From Clostridium thermobutyricum (lineage in GTDB: Bacteria > Bacillota > Clostridia > Ch29), in NCBI GenBank assembly GCA_016842005.1, contig JAENYD010000006.1, positions 42,272-106,271 on the forward strand: a stretch of 64,000 nt of DNA, in the 5' to 3' direction. The notes under the pieces are model-generated. The model saw nothing but the letters and a program-made list of their open reading frames with translations. It did no database searches and was not told where the DNA came from. The stretch's first letter is position 1; each line of letters starts with the position of its first letter. Made by a program: the position numbers and the translations under genes. Positions 41,565 to 51,424 of this stretch are shown piece by piece.

Positions 41565-43748
41565 TTACCTTTTTGTCCTGTATACTTCAGCCACACTTTC
41601 CACAGTCTTCAGTCTCCTGATGATCTGCTGCAATTCGCCTGTATCGGTTATGGACAGGGTGACATTTATCACCGCTGTATGGTCCCGGTTTGCCCTGGCA
41701 TTTATTGCCCGCACAGGCACCTTCCTTTCGGAGAATATGGTAGTGATATCCGAAATAAGACCGTCCCTGTCGTAAGCCTTTATTTGCAGGTCCGCAAGAT
41801 AAGATACGGCCTTACTTTCATCAGTATCCCATTCCACTTCTATTAACCGGTTGGCATCGTCCAGCTGCTCACTGATATTGGGGCAGTCCATCCTGTGGAC
41901 CGAAACCCCCCTGCCCCGGGTAATGTACCCGATAATCTCATCGCCGGGAACAGGGTTGCAGCATTTGGAAAACCTCACCATAATGTTTGAAATCCCTTTA
42001 ACCTTTACACCGGTTTGCTGGTCAAATACCGACCTTTTGACCCGGGTATCCTCAAAGGACTGAACAGGCTCTTCTTTCTTTTCTTCCTCGACCTTTTGTT
42101 TTCTCAATTCTTCTTTCAGCCTGCTTAAGACCTGGTGGGTTGTAATTCCCCTGTACCCGATGGCAGCATATATATCATCAATATTATTAAAATTGAACTT
42201 TTTCAGGACTTTATCCATCCATTGAGTACGCAGTATATCAGACGGAACAAGACCCTGTCTCCTGATCTCTTTTTCCAGCAATTCCTTGCCTTTTTCAATA
42301 TTCTCGTCCCGCTTTTCCTTCTTGAACCACTGTCTGATCTTGTTCCGCGCTGCAGAACTCTTTACAATCTTCAGCCAGTCCCTGCTGGGACCCGGAGTGC
42401 TGGGCGAAGTGAGTATCTCTACAATGTCCCCGTTTTTCAGTTTGTATTCCAGGGAAACAATTTTACCGTTGACCTTTGCCCCTACGCATCGATTTCCAAC
42501 AGCACTGTGTATCTTGTATGCAAAGTCAATAGGGGTTGACCCGTTGGGAAGGTCAATTACCTCCCCTTTAGGAGTGAAAACAAACACTTCGTCAGTAAAC
42601 AGGTCCACCTTTAAGGCTTCCATAAATTCCCTGGGATCCTTCATGTCCCTGTGCCACTCCAGCAACTGTCTGAGCCAGGTCAGCTTTTTGTCAAAATCGT
42701 CCTGATCTCTCCTGTTCTCTTTATACATCCAGTGAGCCGCAATACCATATTCAGAGATCCTGTGCATTTCCCAGGTTCTGATCTGTATTTCCACAGGCTC
42801 CCCCCGGCTTCCGATAACAGTAGTATGGAGGGACTGGTACATGTTCGGTTTGGGCATTGCTATATAGTCCTTGAACCTGCCGGGAATAGGCTTCCACATG
42901 GCATGTACTATTCCCAGGGCACCGTAACAGTCCTTGATGGTATCGACAATTATCCTTACCGCTGTTAGGTCAAATATCTGGTCAAAATCTTTTTGCTGGT
43001 ATACCATTTTTTTATAAATACTGTAAAAGTGTTTGGGTCTCCCTTCTATTTTTGCTGATATGTTTGCCTCATCAAGCTTGTTCCTCAGTTCGCTGATAAC
43101 CTCTTTAATGTATTCTTCCCGCTCCAGCCTCTTTTTGGCAACCCTTTCCACCAGTTCATAATACCCTTTGGGATCCATATACCTCAGAGCCAGGTCTTCC
43201 AGTTCCCATTTAATCTTGGACATACCAAGCCTGTGGGCTATTGGAGCGTATATCTCAAGTGTTTCCTGGGCTTTTTCCTTCCTCTTACTTTCGGACATAT
43301 AGCCCAGCGTACGCATATTATGAACCCTGTCCGCCAGTTTAATGAGAATAACCCTTATATCCCTGGCCATTGCTACAAACATTTTTCTCAAGTTCTCCGC
43401 CTGTTCCTCTTCCTTGCTCTTGTATTCCAGTTTGCCCAGCTTTGTAACCCCGTCTACCAGTTGGGCAATTTCTCCGCCGAATTCTTTTTCCAGGTCCTTT
43501 ATGCTGAAGGGCGTGTCTTCTATGACATCATGGAGCAGCCCGGCTACTATGGTAGTAAGGTCCAGTTCCAGTTCCGCCAGGAGCATGGCAACATGGACAG
43601 GATGGTTTATATAGGGGTCTCCTGAAATCCTTGTCTGGTCCTGGTGGGCCTGCTGGGCAAAGTTATAGGCCTTTATCACCAGTTTCAGGTCCATGTCGGG
43701 ATTGTACTGTTCAATTTTATTTACCAGTTTTTCAATCATGTTTTCCAC
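41565..43748 (-). CDS. relA: Bifunctional (p)ppGpp synthetase/hydrolase (Rel/SpoT family)
   Basis: Stringent-response enzyme, 727 residues. HD hydrolase domain (about 35-190) with HDVIEDTPF (H73, D74), synthetase domain (about 240-370) with KDYIAMPKPNMYQSLHTTV, TGS domain (about 395-460, VFVFTPKGEVIDLPNGSTPIDFAY), a zinc-finger-like segment MVRFSKCCNPVPGDEIIGYI, and an ACT domain at the C-terminus (about 650-727). Both activities look intact. The apt gene often found upstream is absent; recJ is next. Confidence 0.97.
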   Translation of the reverse strand: MENMIEKLVNKIEQYNPDMDLKLVIKAYNFAQQAHQDQTRISGDPYINHPVHVAMLLAELELDLTTIVAGLLHDVIEDTPFSIKDLEKEFGGEIAQLVDGVTKLGKLEYKSKEEEQAENLRKMFVAMARDIRVILIKLADRVHNMRTLGYMSESKRKEKAQETLEIYAPIAHRLGMSKIKWELEDLALRYMDPKGYYELVERVAKKRLEREEYIKEVISELRNKLDEANISAKIEGRPKHFYSIYKKMVYQQKDFDQIFDLTAVRIIVDTIKDCYGALGIVHAMWKPIPGRFKDYIAMPKPNMYQSLHTTVIGSRGEPVEIQIRTWEMHRISEYGIAAHWMYKENRRDQDDFDKKLTWLRQLLEWHRDMKDPREFMEALKVDLFTDEVFVFTPKGEVIDLPNGSTPIDFAYKIHSAVGNRCVGAKVNGKIVSLEYKLKNGDIVEILTSPSTPGPSRDWLKIVKSSAARNKIRQWFKKEKRDENIEKGKELLEKEIRRQGLVPSDILRTQWMDKVLKKFNFNNIDDIYAAIGYRGITTHQVLSRLKEELRKQKVEEEKKEEPVQSFEDTRVKRSVFDQQTGVKVKGISNIMVRFSKCCNPVPGDEIIGYITRGRGVSVHRMDCPNISEQLDDANRLIEVEWDTDESKAVSYLADLQIKAYDRDGLISDITTIFSERKVPVRAINARANRDHTAVINVTLSITDTGELQQIIRRLKTVESVAEVYRTKR

Positions 43749-43825
43749 CTGCTGTTTTCAGACATTGAAATGAAGTGATAACCTGTTCCCCTGTTTTCCT
43801 GACCTGCATCAAAACATTAACATTA

Positions 43826-46288
43826 TTATATATCAACCGAATACTTTTTTACAGTATCAGACCATTCAGCAGCCACTACAATAAATTCTTTCAGCGAACT
43901 GTAAGGCTGTGCCTTCTGAATATCAGCTTTCTCCCGGGGTGCCGGCTGCAAGACCAGGTAACAGCTTTCTGTCCCGATTAAACCGCAGTATCTTAAGGTA
44001 TCAATTGCCCTTATAACGGTTATGGGCATATGGCCCCTTCTCCTCATCTCATAAAGACAATGGTAAAAATTCACCCTCTTGTTCTCACTGATAAAAAGAT
44101 ACACCTGTTCAAAAACTTCCCTGTGAGGCAGCAAAGCCTCAAACTCATTATCCGCCCTCCCGTTACTGCCATCTGTAAGCAATATTTTCGGAACCCCGCC
44201 TATTTTCTGCATCCTTCTCATCTGTCCGGGCAGGGCCGATCCCCGGGATACAAGTAGCTTCCCCTTGCATTTTTCCATATTGTCAAATATTGTGGGATTA
44301 ATCACCAGATAATTTTTGCCTTCACTGTAGCTTTTCAGTTCTCCGAAACATATCCGTGCATTATCATGCAGCGATAGAAGAGAAATCAGGGTTGAAGTTT
44401 CCCTGAAACCATTGGCTATCAAAATATTTCCGGTACTGCTTCTGAACAGACGGGATATGTAATCGAATCTGTCATCTGTCCTCTTTTGCTCAAACTCTTT
44501 TAACAGGCTTGCATCCCCTTCTCTTCCCTCTTTATTTTCTTTTTCAATCAATCTGTTAAGACTGGCATAGTATTGGGTCAGAAATTCCACATTCTCTTCA
44601 ATTTTCTTCATATCTTTTATATTGAATTGCAGTACATTTTTGCCCATCCATGTATTCATCGCCGGAACAAAAACAATATCCGCATTCATTCCGGCAACAG
44701 GCACCGGCCTTTCTCCCCATCCGAATAATATTGCGTCCGTATTCCCTTCTTTTGACTGAAGGACAAGTTTAAGATGGGATTTATTCTGCCCTACTTTGCG
44801 GGCTTCAATAACTTTGACCCCTCTTTTAACAAAAAGGGGCTCAGGATTCCCCAAACCGAATGGCTGAAGGAATCCAAGGTGCTCCACATCTTCAGAGGTC
44901 ACCTGAAAATCGGTCAGGTCACCCTCCACCCTTATTACCGGTCTTGTCTCCAGGTCCCGCATAAACTCTCCGGCTATCCTGTCTATTTCCCGGGTAAATC
45001 CTTCCAGCTTTTCAACGTCCAGCGCCAGTCCCGCTGCCTGCTTATGACCGCCAAAACGATTATAGTAATGTTTGCACTGCGACAGCAAAGCATAGATGTC
45101 AAGGCCGGGAATACTCCTGGCAGAACCCCGGGCTTCCCCTTCCTCAATACAGAAAACAACCGACGGCTTATTATATTTTTCTGTTATTCTGGAAGCTACT
45201 ATTCCCACTACTCCGGGATGCCATTCCTCCGATGCTGCCACCAGTATATTTTTGCCCTTCTCCTGCTTCACTGCTGCGACAACCTGATGCAGTATGTTCT
45301 TTTCGATGGTCTGTCTTTCCCTGTTATTCTCATCCAGAACTCTGGCAATATCCACAGCAAGGCTGTAATCATCCGTTAAAAGCAGTTCCACTCCTTTGCG
45401 GGCACTGCAAAGCCTCCCGGCAGCATTTATACGGGGTGCCAGCATGAATGCCAGATGCCAGGTGTTTATCTCATTAATGTCCAGTCCGGAAACCTCTATC
45501 AGGGCTTTTAACCCTTTGCTGCGTGTACTCTTCAGGACATCCAGCCCTTCTTTCACAATAACCCGGTTATCCCCCGTCAGGGGAACCAGGTCTGCCACGG
45601 TACCCAGGGCCACCATATCCATCAGGGAATGGATCTGGCAGTCTTTACCCGAATGCCCTTCAAGGGCCTGACACAGGTTATAGGCAACCCCTACCCCTGC
45701 CAGTTCCCTGAAGGAAAACCTGCTGTCCTCTCGCTTGGGATTAATTACAGCCAGGGCAGGGGGCAGTTCATCAGGACACTGGTGATGGTCGGTGACTATG
45801 ATATCCATACCCAGCGAGTTTCCGTATTCCACCTCTTCATGGGATGCAATACCACAATCCACTGTAATCAAAAGGGCTGCTCCCTTATCATGTATCTCGT
45901 CCAGGGCCGGTTTGTTAAGACCGTAACCCTCATCCATCCGGCCAGGTATATAATAAAAGGCATCGGCTCCCATACACGACAGGACCTTGATCATCACTGC
46001 TACTGATGTAATTCCGTCCACATCATAGTCACCATAAATGCATATCTTTTGTCCCCTCTCTATGGCCTCTTCTATCCTCTCAACCGCCTTACGCATATCG
46101 GGCAACTGAAAAGGGTCCCCCAGGTCATCCATATCCGTATAAATAAAATTTCTGGCCTTCTCGGCATTATCAATACCCCTGTTTACAAGGGCCATTGCAA
46201 GAAGGGGAGAAACGCCCAGACGCCCGGACAGTTCATTTACCTTTTTTTCATCAGTACAACCGCATATCCATTTCTTGCTGTGAAGCAT
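43826..46288 (-). CDS. recJ: Single-strand-specific exonuclease RecJ (long form)
   Basis: 5'-3' exonuclease of recombination and mismatch repair, 820 residues. DHH domain motifs: ICIYGDYDVDGITSVAVM (Asp cluster, about 81-98), LLITVDCGIASHEEVEYG, DIIVTDHHQCPDELPPAL. The DHHA1 part has WHPGVVGIVASRITEKY and RFGGHKQAAGLAL. An OB-fold follows (about 455-565). The C-terminal 250 residues (about 570-820) are an extension not present in E. coli RecJ, seen in many Firmicutes RecJ proteins. Confidence 0.94.
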   Translation of the reverse strand: MLHSKKWICGCTDEKKVNELSGRLGVSPLLAMALVNRGIDNAEKARNFIYTDMDDLGDPFQLPDMRKAVERIEEAIERGQKICIYGDYDVDGITSVAVMIKVLSCMGADAFYYIPGRMDEGYGLNKPALDEIHDKGAALLITVDCGIASHEEVEYGNSLGMDIIVTDHHQCPDELPPALAVINPKREDSRFSFRELAGVGVAYNLCQALEGHSGKDCQIHSLMDMVALGTVADLVPLTGDNRVIVKEGLDVLKSTRSKGLKALIEVSGLDINEINTWHLAFMLAPRINAAGRLCSARKGVELLLTDDYSLAVDIARVLDENNRERQTIEKNILHQVVAAVKQEKGKNILVAASEEWHPGVVGIVASRITEKYNKPSVVFCIEEGEARGSARSIPGLDIYALLSQCKHYYNRFGGHKQAAGLALDVEKLEGFTREIDRIAGEFMRDLETRPVIRVEGDLTDFQVTSEDVEHLGFLQPFGLGNPEPLFVKRGVKVIEARKVGQNKSHLKLVLQSKEGNTDAILFGWGERPVPVAGMNADIVFVPAMNTWMGKNVLQFNIKDMKKIEENVEFLTQYYASLNRLIEKENKEGREGDASLLKEFEQKRTDDRFDYISRLFRSSTGNILIANGFRETSTLISLLSLHDNARICFGELKSYSEGKNYLVINPTIFDNMEKCKGKLLVSRGSALPGQMRRMQKIGGVPKILLTDGSNGRADNEFEALLPHREVFEQVYLFISENKRVNFYHCLYEMRRRGHMPITVIRAIDTLRYCGLIGTESCYLVLQPAPREKADIQKAQPYSSLKEFIVVAAEWSDTVKKYSVDI

Positions 46289-46416
46289 GTAAGCATCCTC
46301 CGAGTTTTGCTATATTCCATTATAATCTATTATTTTCCCCCTATCAATCCGGACAGGCAGGATAACGGTTATTTAATCCTGACGCCGGTCAGGGAATACA
46401 TACAAATAATCGAAGT

Positions 46417-46452
46417 AAAAAAGCGGCATCGCATAGCGATCTTCCGCTTTTA
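46417..46452 (-). terminator. Terminator after lapA
   Basis: Minus-strand AAAAGCGGAAGATCGC / GCGATGCCGCTTTTTT hairpin with an in-built T run. Confidence 0.75.
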
Positions 46453-46476
46453 ACAGGTATACAATCTAGCTCCCCC

Positions 46477-46926
46477 TTAGTCCGCTTCAGGGCTGTCTTC
46501 TTCCCTTTCCTCTTCCTCAGCCGCAATACCCAGCTTTTTTCTCAATTCGACTATCTCTTTATCCTTTTCAACAAGCCGGTGTTCCAGTTCTTCTATAAGT
46601 TTTCCTTTGCCTTCCAGACTTTCTTCCTTCTCCTTTACGCTTTCTTCTGTCTGGGCAAGTTTGGTCTCCAGTTCTTCCATACGGCTTTCCAGTTTTCTGG
46701 CCTTGCCTTTGGCATCCCTCAACTGAAAACCGGACTTGATTTGTCTGAATATCCCCAGAAATCCTAAGATAGCCGCTCCGGCAAAGGCGGATATGAGTAT
46801 AATGAGTGCAAGGGATATCTCAAACTCTTCAAACATAAAATCCACCGTTACAGGCTGAGCGTTGATAATGGCAAACATGGCCACTATCACTGAAAAGAGC
46901 AGGGCCAGGATATATGTCAGCTGCAT
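46477..46926 (-). CDS. LapA-domain membrane protein with coiled coil
   Basis: 149 residues from the ATG after GGAGGTGACAAT. Two membrane helices: LTYILALLFSVIVAMFAIINA (3-23) and ISLALIILISAFAGAAILGFLG (about 37-58), then a cytoplasmic coiled coil (about 65-140, LESRMEELETKLAQTEESVK and on) and an acidic tail. This is the LapA (YciS/DUF1049) pattern, elsewhere linked to lipopolysaccharide assembly; the role in Firmicutes is not clear. Confidence 0.8.
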   Translation of the reverse strand: MQLTYILALLFSVIVAMFAIINAQPVTVDFMFEEFEISLALIILISAFAGAAILGFLGIFRQIKSGFQLRDAKGKARKLESRMEELETKLAQTEESVKEKEESLEGKGKLIEELEHRLVEKDKEIVELRKKLGIAAEEEEREEDSPEAD

Positions 46927-47015
46927 ATTGTCACCTCCGGGCGATATAATAAAAAGATATATAACATATTCTATGGACAGCAAAAAACTCCTTCTAATAA
47001 CGAATAATAATGAAC

Positions 47016-47044
47016 CAGAAAAAGGCGGAATATTTCCGCCTTAT
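47016..47044 (-). terminator. Terminator after secF
   Basis: Minus-strand AAGGCGGAA-ATA-TTCCGCCTTTTTC; the 5' arm starts at the secF stop codon. Confidence 0.75.
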
Positions 47045-47925
47045 GCCCGTCTTGGTCTGGTTTTTTCCCTTGTCTTCCACAGGGCCCATATGGTACTGGC
47101 TATAAAGATGGACGAGTAAGTCCCGCTTATTATCCCTACGATGAGCGGGAGGGCAAAATCTTTGATAGCCTCAACCCCCAGCAGATAGATCATGGATATG
47201 GTAAACAGAGTGGTAAGAGACGTATTGATTGAACGGACCATTGTCTGGCTGACACTGATATTTACCACATCTGCCCAGGACTGTTTTTTCATATAACCTA
47301 TATTCTCCCTTACCCTGTCAAATACAACTATGGTATCGTTTATGGAATAACCCACTATGGTGAGCATGGCAGCAATAAAGGGAGTATTCACCGGTATTCT
47401 CAATACCGCATATACTGCCAGTACAATCAGGACATCATGCAGCAGCGCCAGTATGGCTGCTATGCCAAACTTGAATTCAAACCGGAAGGTGATATATATC
47501 AGCATGCCTATTCCCGCAATAATAAGGGAAATAACTGCCTTTCTCTTTAATTCGTCCCCTATGACAGGACCTATTTTCTGTATAGATACAAGGTCCTCCG
47601 GTTTTAAGTCATATTTCTCACTGAACTCTGCAAAAAGTTTTCCTCTATCCTCATCCGAAAGCTCATGTTTTGTCTTTATCTGTACCTGGGTTTTCTGTTC
47701 CCCCGCAAACGTAATTGCCGCCTCCGGGTCATATTTGTCGGTTATTTCTCTTATCTCGGCAGTGTTGAAGGTTTTACCCAGCTCTATCTGTACTATGGTG
47801 CCGCCGGTAAAATCTATACCGAGATTGAGTCCCCACGCCACAATGAAAAACAATCCCAGAAGGATTATCACTCCCGATATTCCAAACCACAGCTTATTCT
47901 TTTCAACTATCCTGAATTCTTTCAT
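47041..47925 (-). CDS. secF: Protein translocase subunit SecF
   Basis: Membrane subunit that uses the proton gradient to help protein export. 294 residues, six helices expected: LWFGISGVIILLGLFFIVAW near 12-31, then a periplasm-side loop, GIDFTGGTIVQIELGK (37-52), and a helix bundle from 130 on (AVISLIIAGIGMLIYITFRFE, TIVGYSINDTIVVFDRVREN, INTSLTTLFTISMIYLLG). ATGA overlap with secD. Confidence 0.96.
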   Translation of the reverse strand: MKEFRIVEKNKLWFGISGVIILLGLFFIVAWGLNLGIDFTGGTIVQIELGKTFNTAEIREITDKYDPEAAITFAGEQKTQVQIKTKHELSDEDRGKLFAEFSEKYDLKPEDLVSIQKIGPVIGDELKRKAVISLIIAGIGMLIYITFRFEFKFGIAAILALLHDVLIVLAVYAVLRIPVNTPFIAAMLTIVGYSINDTIVVFDRVRENIGYMKKQSWADVVNISVSQTMVRSINTSLTTLFTISMIYLLGVEAIKDFALPLIVGIISGTYSSIFIASTIWALWKTREKTRPRRA

Positions 47926-49220
47926 CTGGTGCCGCCTCCTTTATTCAGGCCGAACATCACAGGGCTTTTGGTGATGTTCATCCCTACGACCAGCTTGAGC
48001 AATAACCTTGTGACAACAACAGCCGTGAACATACTCAAGAGAATACCTATTGAAAGTGTAACTGCAAAGCCTTTTATGGCGCCGGAACCGAAATAAAAAA
48101 GGACCGCTGCGGCAATGAGCGTGGTAACGTTGGCATCCAGGATGGTCCTGAAGGCCCTTGAAAAACCTGCATTAATGCTGGCTCGCAAGCTCTTGCCGTT
48201 CCTCATCTCCTCCTTCAGTCTCTCAAAGATTATTACATTGGCATCCACCGCCATGCCGATGGAAAGGATCAGACCCGCAATACCCGGCAGGGTAAGGGTC
48301 GCATTGATGGACACCAGTACGGCCAGTACCAGGATTATATAGACTATCAGGGCCAGCCCCGATACCAGTCCCGGAAGCCTATAAAAGAGCATCATGAATA
48401 GAATAACCAGCAGTATCCCTATAAATCCGGCCTTGACGCTTTTGACCAGGGAATTCGCCCCCAGACTGGGGCCCATATACATAATATCCACGGCTTCCAT
48501 ATCCACAGGCAGTGCCCCGGCTTTAATCAGGGTAGCCAGGTTCCCTGCATCTTCAAGACTTTGCATGCCGGTAATAACCGCTTTCCCGTTGGTAATATGG
48601 GCGCTTACTTCAGGTGCGGATATTATATTTTCATCCAGTTTAATGACTATAGCCCTTTCAGGCTGATAAACACCGGCTCGATCGGGAATTTCCATTATTT
48701 CTCCTGTAACACGGTCAAAGGCCTTCGCCCCTTCCCCGTCCAGTTCCAGGGAAACCACCGGTTCTCTCATGCCGTTTCTTTCTTCATATATGGCTTCAGC
48801 CTTCTTCACATTGTCTCCCGTAAGGATTTCTTTCCCTTCGGCATCTACAAATTTAAGCTGAGCGGTTTTCCCGATGATTTCTATTGCTTTCTGACTGTCG
48901 GTGATATCAGGAAGCTCAACCCGTATCCTGTTCTTCCCCTGCTTTGCTATGACAGGCTCGCTGACCCCCAGGCCATCCACCCTTCGCCGTATGGTAGCCA
49001 TTGCCCTGTCCATCATATCATCGGTAACCGTTTCTCCCGGTTCGGGCTTTGCCTCAAGGACTACGTATACCCCGCCTCTCAGGTCCAGTCCGTACTTAAT
49101 GGCATCTTTAAAAGGTATAACCTGATAGCTTCCTATATTGGTGCCGTAAGTAAAACTATAGGCAGTGAGGCCAATTATAAGAACCACAATTACAAATATT
49201 AGCGTTCTCTTTAGGTTCAT
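47922..49220 (-). CDS. secD: Protein translocase subunit SecD
   Basis: Partner of SecF in the Sec machinery, 432 residues from an ATG after AGGGGAGGAAAAAAAGGA. N-terminal helix (RTLIFVIVVLIIGLTAYSFTYG), DLRGGVYVVLEAKP (43-56), the large periplasm-side domain (60-255), and a C-terminal bundle of five helices with 'LILSIGMAVDANVIIFERLKEE' and 'FAVTLSIGILLSMFTAVVVTRLL'. Complete and typical; in the order secD-secF following the SCIFF genes. Confidence 0.96.
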   Translation of the reverse strand: MNLKRTLIFVIVVLIIGLTAYSFTYGTNIGSYQVIPFKDAIKYGLDLRGGVYVVLEAKPEPGETVTDDMMDRAMATIRRRVDGLGVSEPVIAKQGKNRIRVELPDITDSQKAIEIIGKTAQLKFVDAEGKEILTGDNVKKAEAIYEERNGMREPVVSLELDGEGAKAFDRVTGEIMEIPDRAGVYQPERAIVIKLDENIISAPEVSAHITNGKAVITGMQSLEDAGNLATLIKAGALPVDMEAVDIMYMGPSLGANSLVKSVKAGFIGILLVILFMMLFYRLPGLVSGLALIVYIILVLAVLVSINATLTLPGIAGLILSIGMAVDANVIIFERLKEEMRNGKSLRASINAGFSRAFRTILDANVTTLIAAAVLFYFGSGAIKGFAVTLSIGILLSMFTAVVVTRLLLKLVVGMNITKSPVMFGLNKGGGTR

Positions 49221-49289
49221 TCCTTTTTTTCCTCCCCTTATCATCGGTTCACAACAACAATTATATTACTATCTATCTTTACAGTCAAT

Positions 49290-49461
49290 TTTATCCCGTG
49301 GCTACCCGCTGCTAATGCCCCCGTCCTGTCAGAGGTCAGGGAACAGGAATGTCCCCATCGGAATATCCCGGCTAAAGATAAGCGGCCTGCACCCCTGGAT
49401 AACGGATTCTAAGCTTCAGGCGGGGTTAAAACCCCACCTGAAGCTTAGAGTCCTGTTTATA
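49290..49461 (-). repeat. Dispersed repeat copy R7 (full length)
   Basis: Minus-oriented: TATAAACAGGACTCTAAGCT, CTTCAGGTGGGGTTTTAACCCC, CCTGAAGCTTAGAATCCG, TTATCCAGGGGTGCAGGCCG, GGGGACATTCCTGTTCCC, CAGGACGGGGGCATTAGCAG, CCACGGGATAAAATTG. The preceding gamma-carbonic-anhydrase gene ends inside it and takes its last ten codons from it. Confidence 0.88.
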
Positions 49462-49953
49462 CTCAACAGTCCGGTCCGCATAATGAATGGCGATTTTTCT
49501 GTTGGACTTTATTTCTTCTTCTGTCACTTCCCTGACTACCTTTCCCGGTGCGCCCAGCACAAGGGAATTGGGCGGGATTTTTTTGCCCCGGTTAACAACA
49601 GTACCGGTTCCTATAATTGTATTTTCACCAATTTCCGCTCCATCCATTACAATAGCACCCATGCCTATCAGGCAGTTGTCCCCTATCGTACAGCCGTGCA
49701 GAATTGCACCGTGTCCTACGGTTATATAATCCCCCAGTACGGTGGGATGATTGCTGTCACAGTGAATAACGCACCTGTCCTGGATATTGGTATATTTCCC
49801 GATAACGATTTTGTTCACATCCGCCCTGGCCACAGTACCAAACCACAGGCTGGAATATTCCCCCATAGTAAAATCCCCTATGACATCCACGCTCTCGGAA
49901 ATATATGCAGTTGGATGAAATTCCGGTTTCCTGCCTTTATACTGTTTTATCAT
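49426..49953 (-). CDS. Gamma-carbonic anhydrase family protein
   Basis: Left-handed beta-helix trimer, 175 residues. Hexapeptide turns run from ISESVDVIGDFTMGEYSSLW to NTIIGTGTVVNRGKKIPPNS. The metal-binding histidines are visible: RCVIHCDSNHPTVLGDYITVGHGAILHGCTIG. Members may be carbonic anhydrases or acyltransferase-like proteins (PaaY/YrdA). The last ten residues (KQDSKLQVGF) come from the dispersed repeat and are unlikely to be part of the ancestral protein. Overlaps scfB by 17 bases. Confidence 0.88.
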   Translation of the reverse strand: MIKQYKGRKPEFHPTAYISESVDVIGDFTMGEYSSLWFGTVARADVNKIVIGKYTNIQDRCVIHCDSNHPTVLGDYITVGHGAILHGCTIGDNCLIGMGAIVMDGAEIGENTIIGTGTVVNRGKKIPPNSLVLGAPGKVVREVTEEEIKSNRKIAIHYADRTVEYKQDSKLQVGF

Positions 49954-51319
49954 TTTGCTCCTCCTTCAACATTCTTATCACCTGTACGGCTATTGCACAT
50001 TCCAGCCGTTTTTTCTCCATTTCGCATCCCACCTTATAACAGGCATTGAGGTCGCCAAAAAACTTGTATGAATTGGCATGACACCCTCCGCTGCAGTAAA
50101 ACCTGGCCCAGCACTGACCGCAATTTTCCTTGTTGTATACGTGAACACCCTTAAATCTCTCCGATATGCCCCTGTCCAGTTTCTTTTCGAATACATTGCC
50201 CATTATAAAATCTTTATCACCTACAAACTGGTGGCAGGGATAGATATCTCCCTCCGGTGTCACGGCCAGGTACTGGTTCCCCGCACTGCATCCGGTTAGT
50301 CTTCTCGCAACACAGGGTCCCTGCCTTAAACTTACCTTGAAATGATAAAACTCAAATTCCTCCGGTGTACCCAGCCTCCTGCAATATTCATGGAACAGCC
50401 TGTCATATTCCTGTTTTATCGCTTCCAGGTCTTCTTCCCGGATGGAATAATAATTATCTTCCCTTTCAACAACAGGCTCCACAGATATACTCTTAAATCC
50501 CAGGTCTGCCATATGCATAACATCTTTGCTGAAATCCAGGTTGCACCTGGTGAAAGTTCCCCGCACAAAATACATCCTGTCGCCTCTTCGGTCAACAGCT
50601 CTGCGGATTTTATCCACAATCATGTCATAGGTACCTGTCCCGTCAGCCAGGCGCCTCATCCTGTCATTAACCTCCCGTCGGCCGTCCAGGCTTAACACCA
50701 CATTGTACATATTCTGATTGATAAAGTCTGTTATGCTGTCATCCAGCAGCAGGCCATTGGTGGTTATGGTATATCTCAGCTTTTTCCCGGTATTCTTTGC
50801 CCTTTGATTTCCGTACTCCACCACCGCCTGTACCACTTCAAAGTTCATCAGGGGCTCCCCGCCGAAAAAATCAATCTCCAGTACCCGGCGGTCCCCCGAC
50901 CTCTCAATTAAAAAATCCACTGCTCTGAAAGCGATATCCTTATCCATCAGCCTTCGAGTTCCCTTGAAATGGCCCTGCGAAGCAAAACAGTACTTACACT
51001 GCATATTGCAGTCATGGGCCACATTGAGACACAGGGATTTGACCACACCGCTTCCAGTAACCTGTTCGGCCAGGTCGCGGTATCTGTCTTCACTGAACAA
51101 CAGGCCTTTCCCCTCCAGTTCCCTGATTTCTTCAAGGCCTTCTTCTATTTCCTCGGTTTTATATCTGCCTCCAAGCTTATCCATGATTTGCCCGCAATCC
51201 GCTTCGGGATAATAATCCAGGATATCAAATACCAGCCTGTCCACTACATGAACAGCTCCGCTGTTCACATCCAGCACTATGGGAATATCTTTCTTAATGA
51301 ATTTGTGTATTCTTGACAT
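49937..51319 (-). CDS. scfB: SCIFF peptide maturase, radical SAM/SPASM enzyme
   Basis: Installs a Cys-to-Thr thioether bridge in the SCIFF peptide in characterised systems. 460 residues: N-terminal RRE-like peptide-binding region (about 1-80), radical SAM cluster LNVAHDCNMQCKYCFASQG (C104, C108, C111), IDFFGGEPLMNFEVVQ, and SPASM/twitch cysteines at the C-terminus (TPEGDIYPCHQFVGDKDF, NCGQCWARFYCSGGCHANSY). It follows the precursor gene scfA by about 100 bases, as in other Clostridia. No dedicated protease or exporter is adjacent. Confidence 0.95.
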   Translation of the reverse strand: MSRIHKFIKKDIPIVLDVNSGAVHVVDRLVFDILDYYPEADCGQIMDKLGGRYKTEEIEEGLEEIRELEGKGLLFSEDRYRDLAEQVTGSGVVKSLCLNVAHDCNMQCKYCFASQGHFKGTRRLMDKDIAFRAVDFLIERSGDRRVLEIDFFGGEPLMNFEVVQAVVEYGNQRAKNTGKKLRYTITTNGLLLDDSITDFINQNMYNVVLSLDGRREVNDRMRRLADGTGTYDMIVDKIRRAVDRRGDRMYFVRGTFTRCNLDFSKDVMHMADLGFKSISVEPVVEREDNYYSIREEDLEAIKQEYDRLFHEYCRRLGTPEEFEFYHFKVSLRQGPCVARRLTGCSAGNQYLAVTPEGDIYPCHQFVGDKDFIMGNVFEKKLDRGISERFKGVHVYNKENCGQCWARFYCSGGCHANSYKFFGDLNACYKVGCEMEKKRLECAIAVQVIRMLKEEQNDKTV

Positions 51320-51398
51320 GTATAATCCTCCAGACCACCCGGCAGCAGCCCGGGTATATATACGGTATTCACCTGTCTATTTCTTTATCCTATACGAC

Positions 51399-51424
51399 AA
51401 AAAAAGCAGCCAGGCTGCTTTTTA
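51399..51424 (-). terminator. Terminator or attenuator after scfA
   Basis: Minus-strand AAAAAGCAGCCTGGCTGC followed by TTTTTTTG, between the SCIFF peptide gene and its maturase. It could make peptide mRNA more abundant than maturase mRNA. Confidence 0.75.

Noticed and set aside
43749..43825. Expected apt (adenine phosphoribosyltransferase) gene between recJ and relA
   Set aside because: The gap is only 77 bases; the gene is simply not here.
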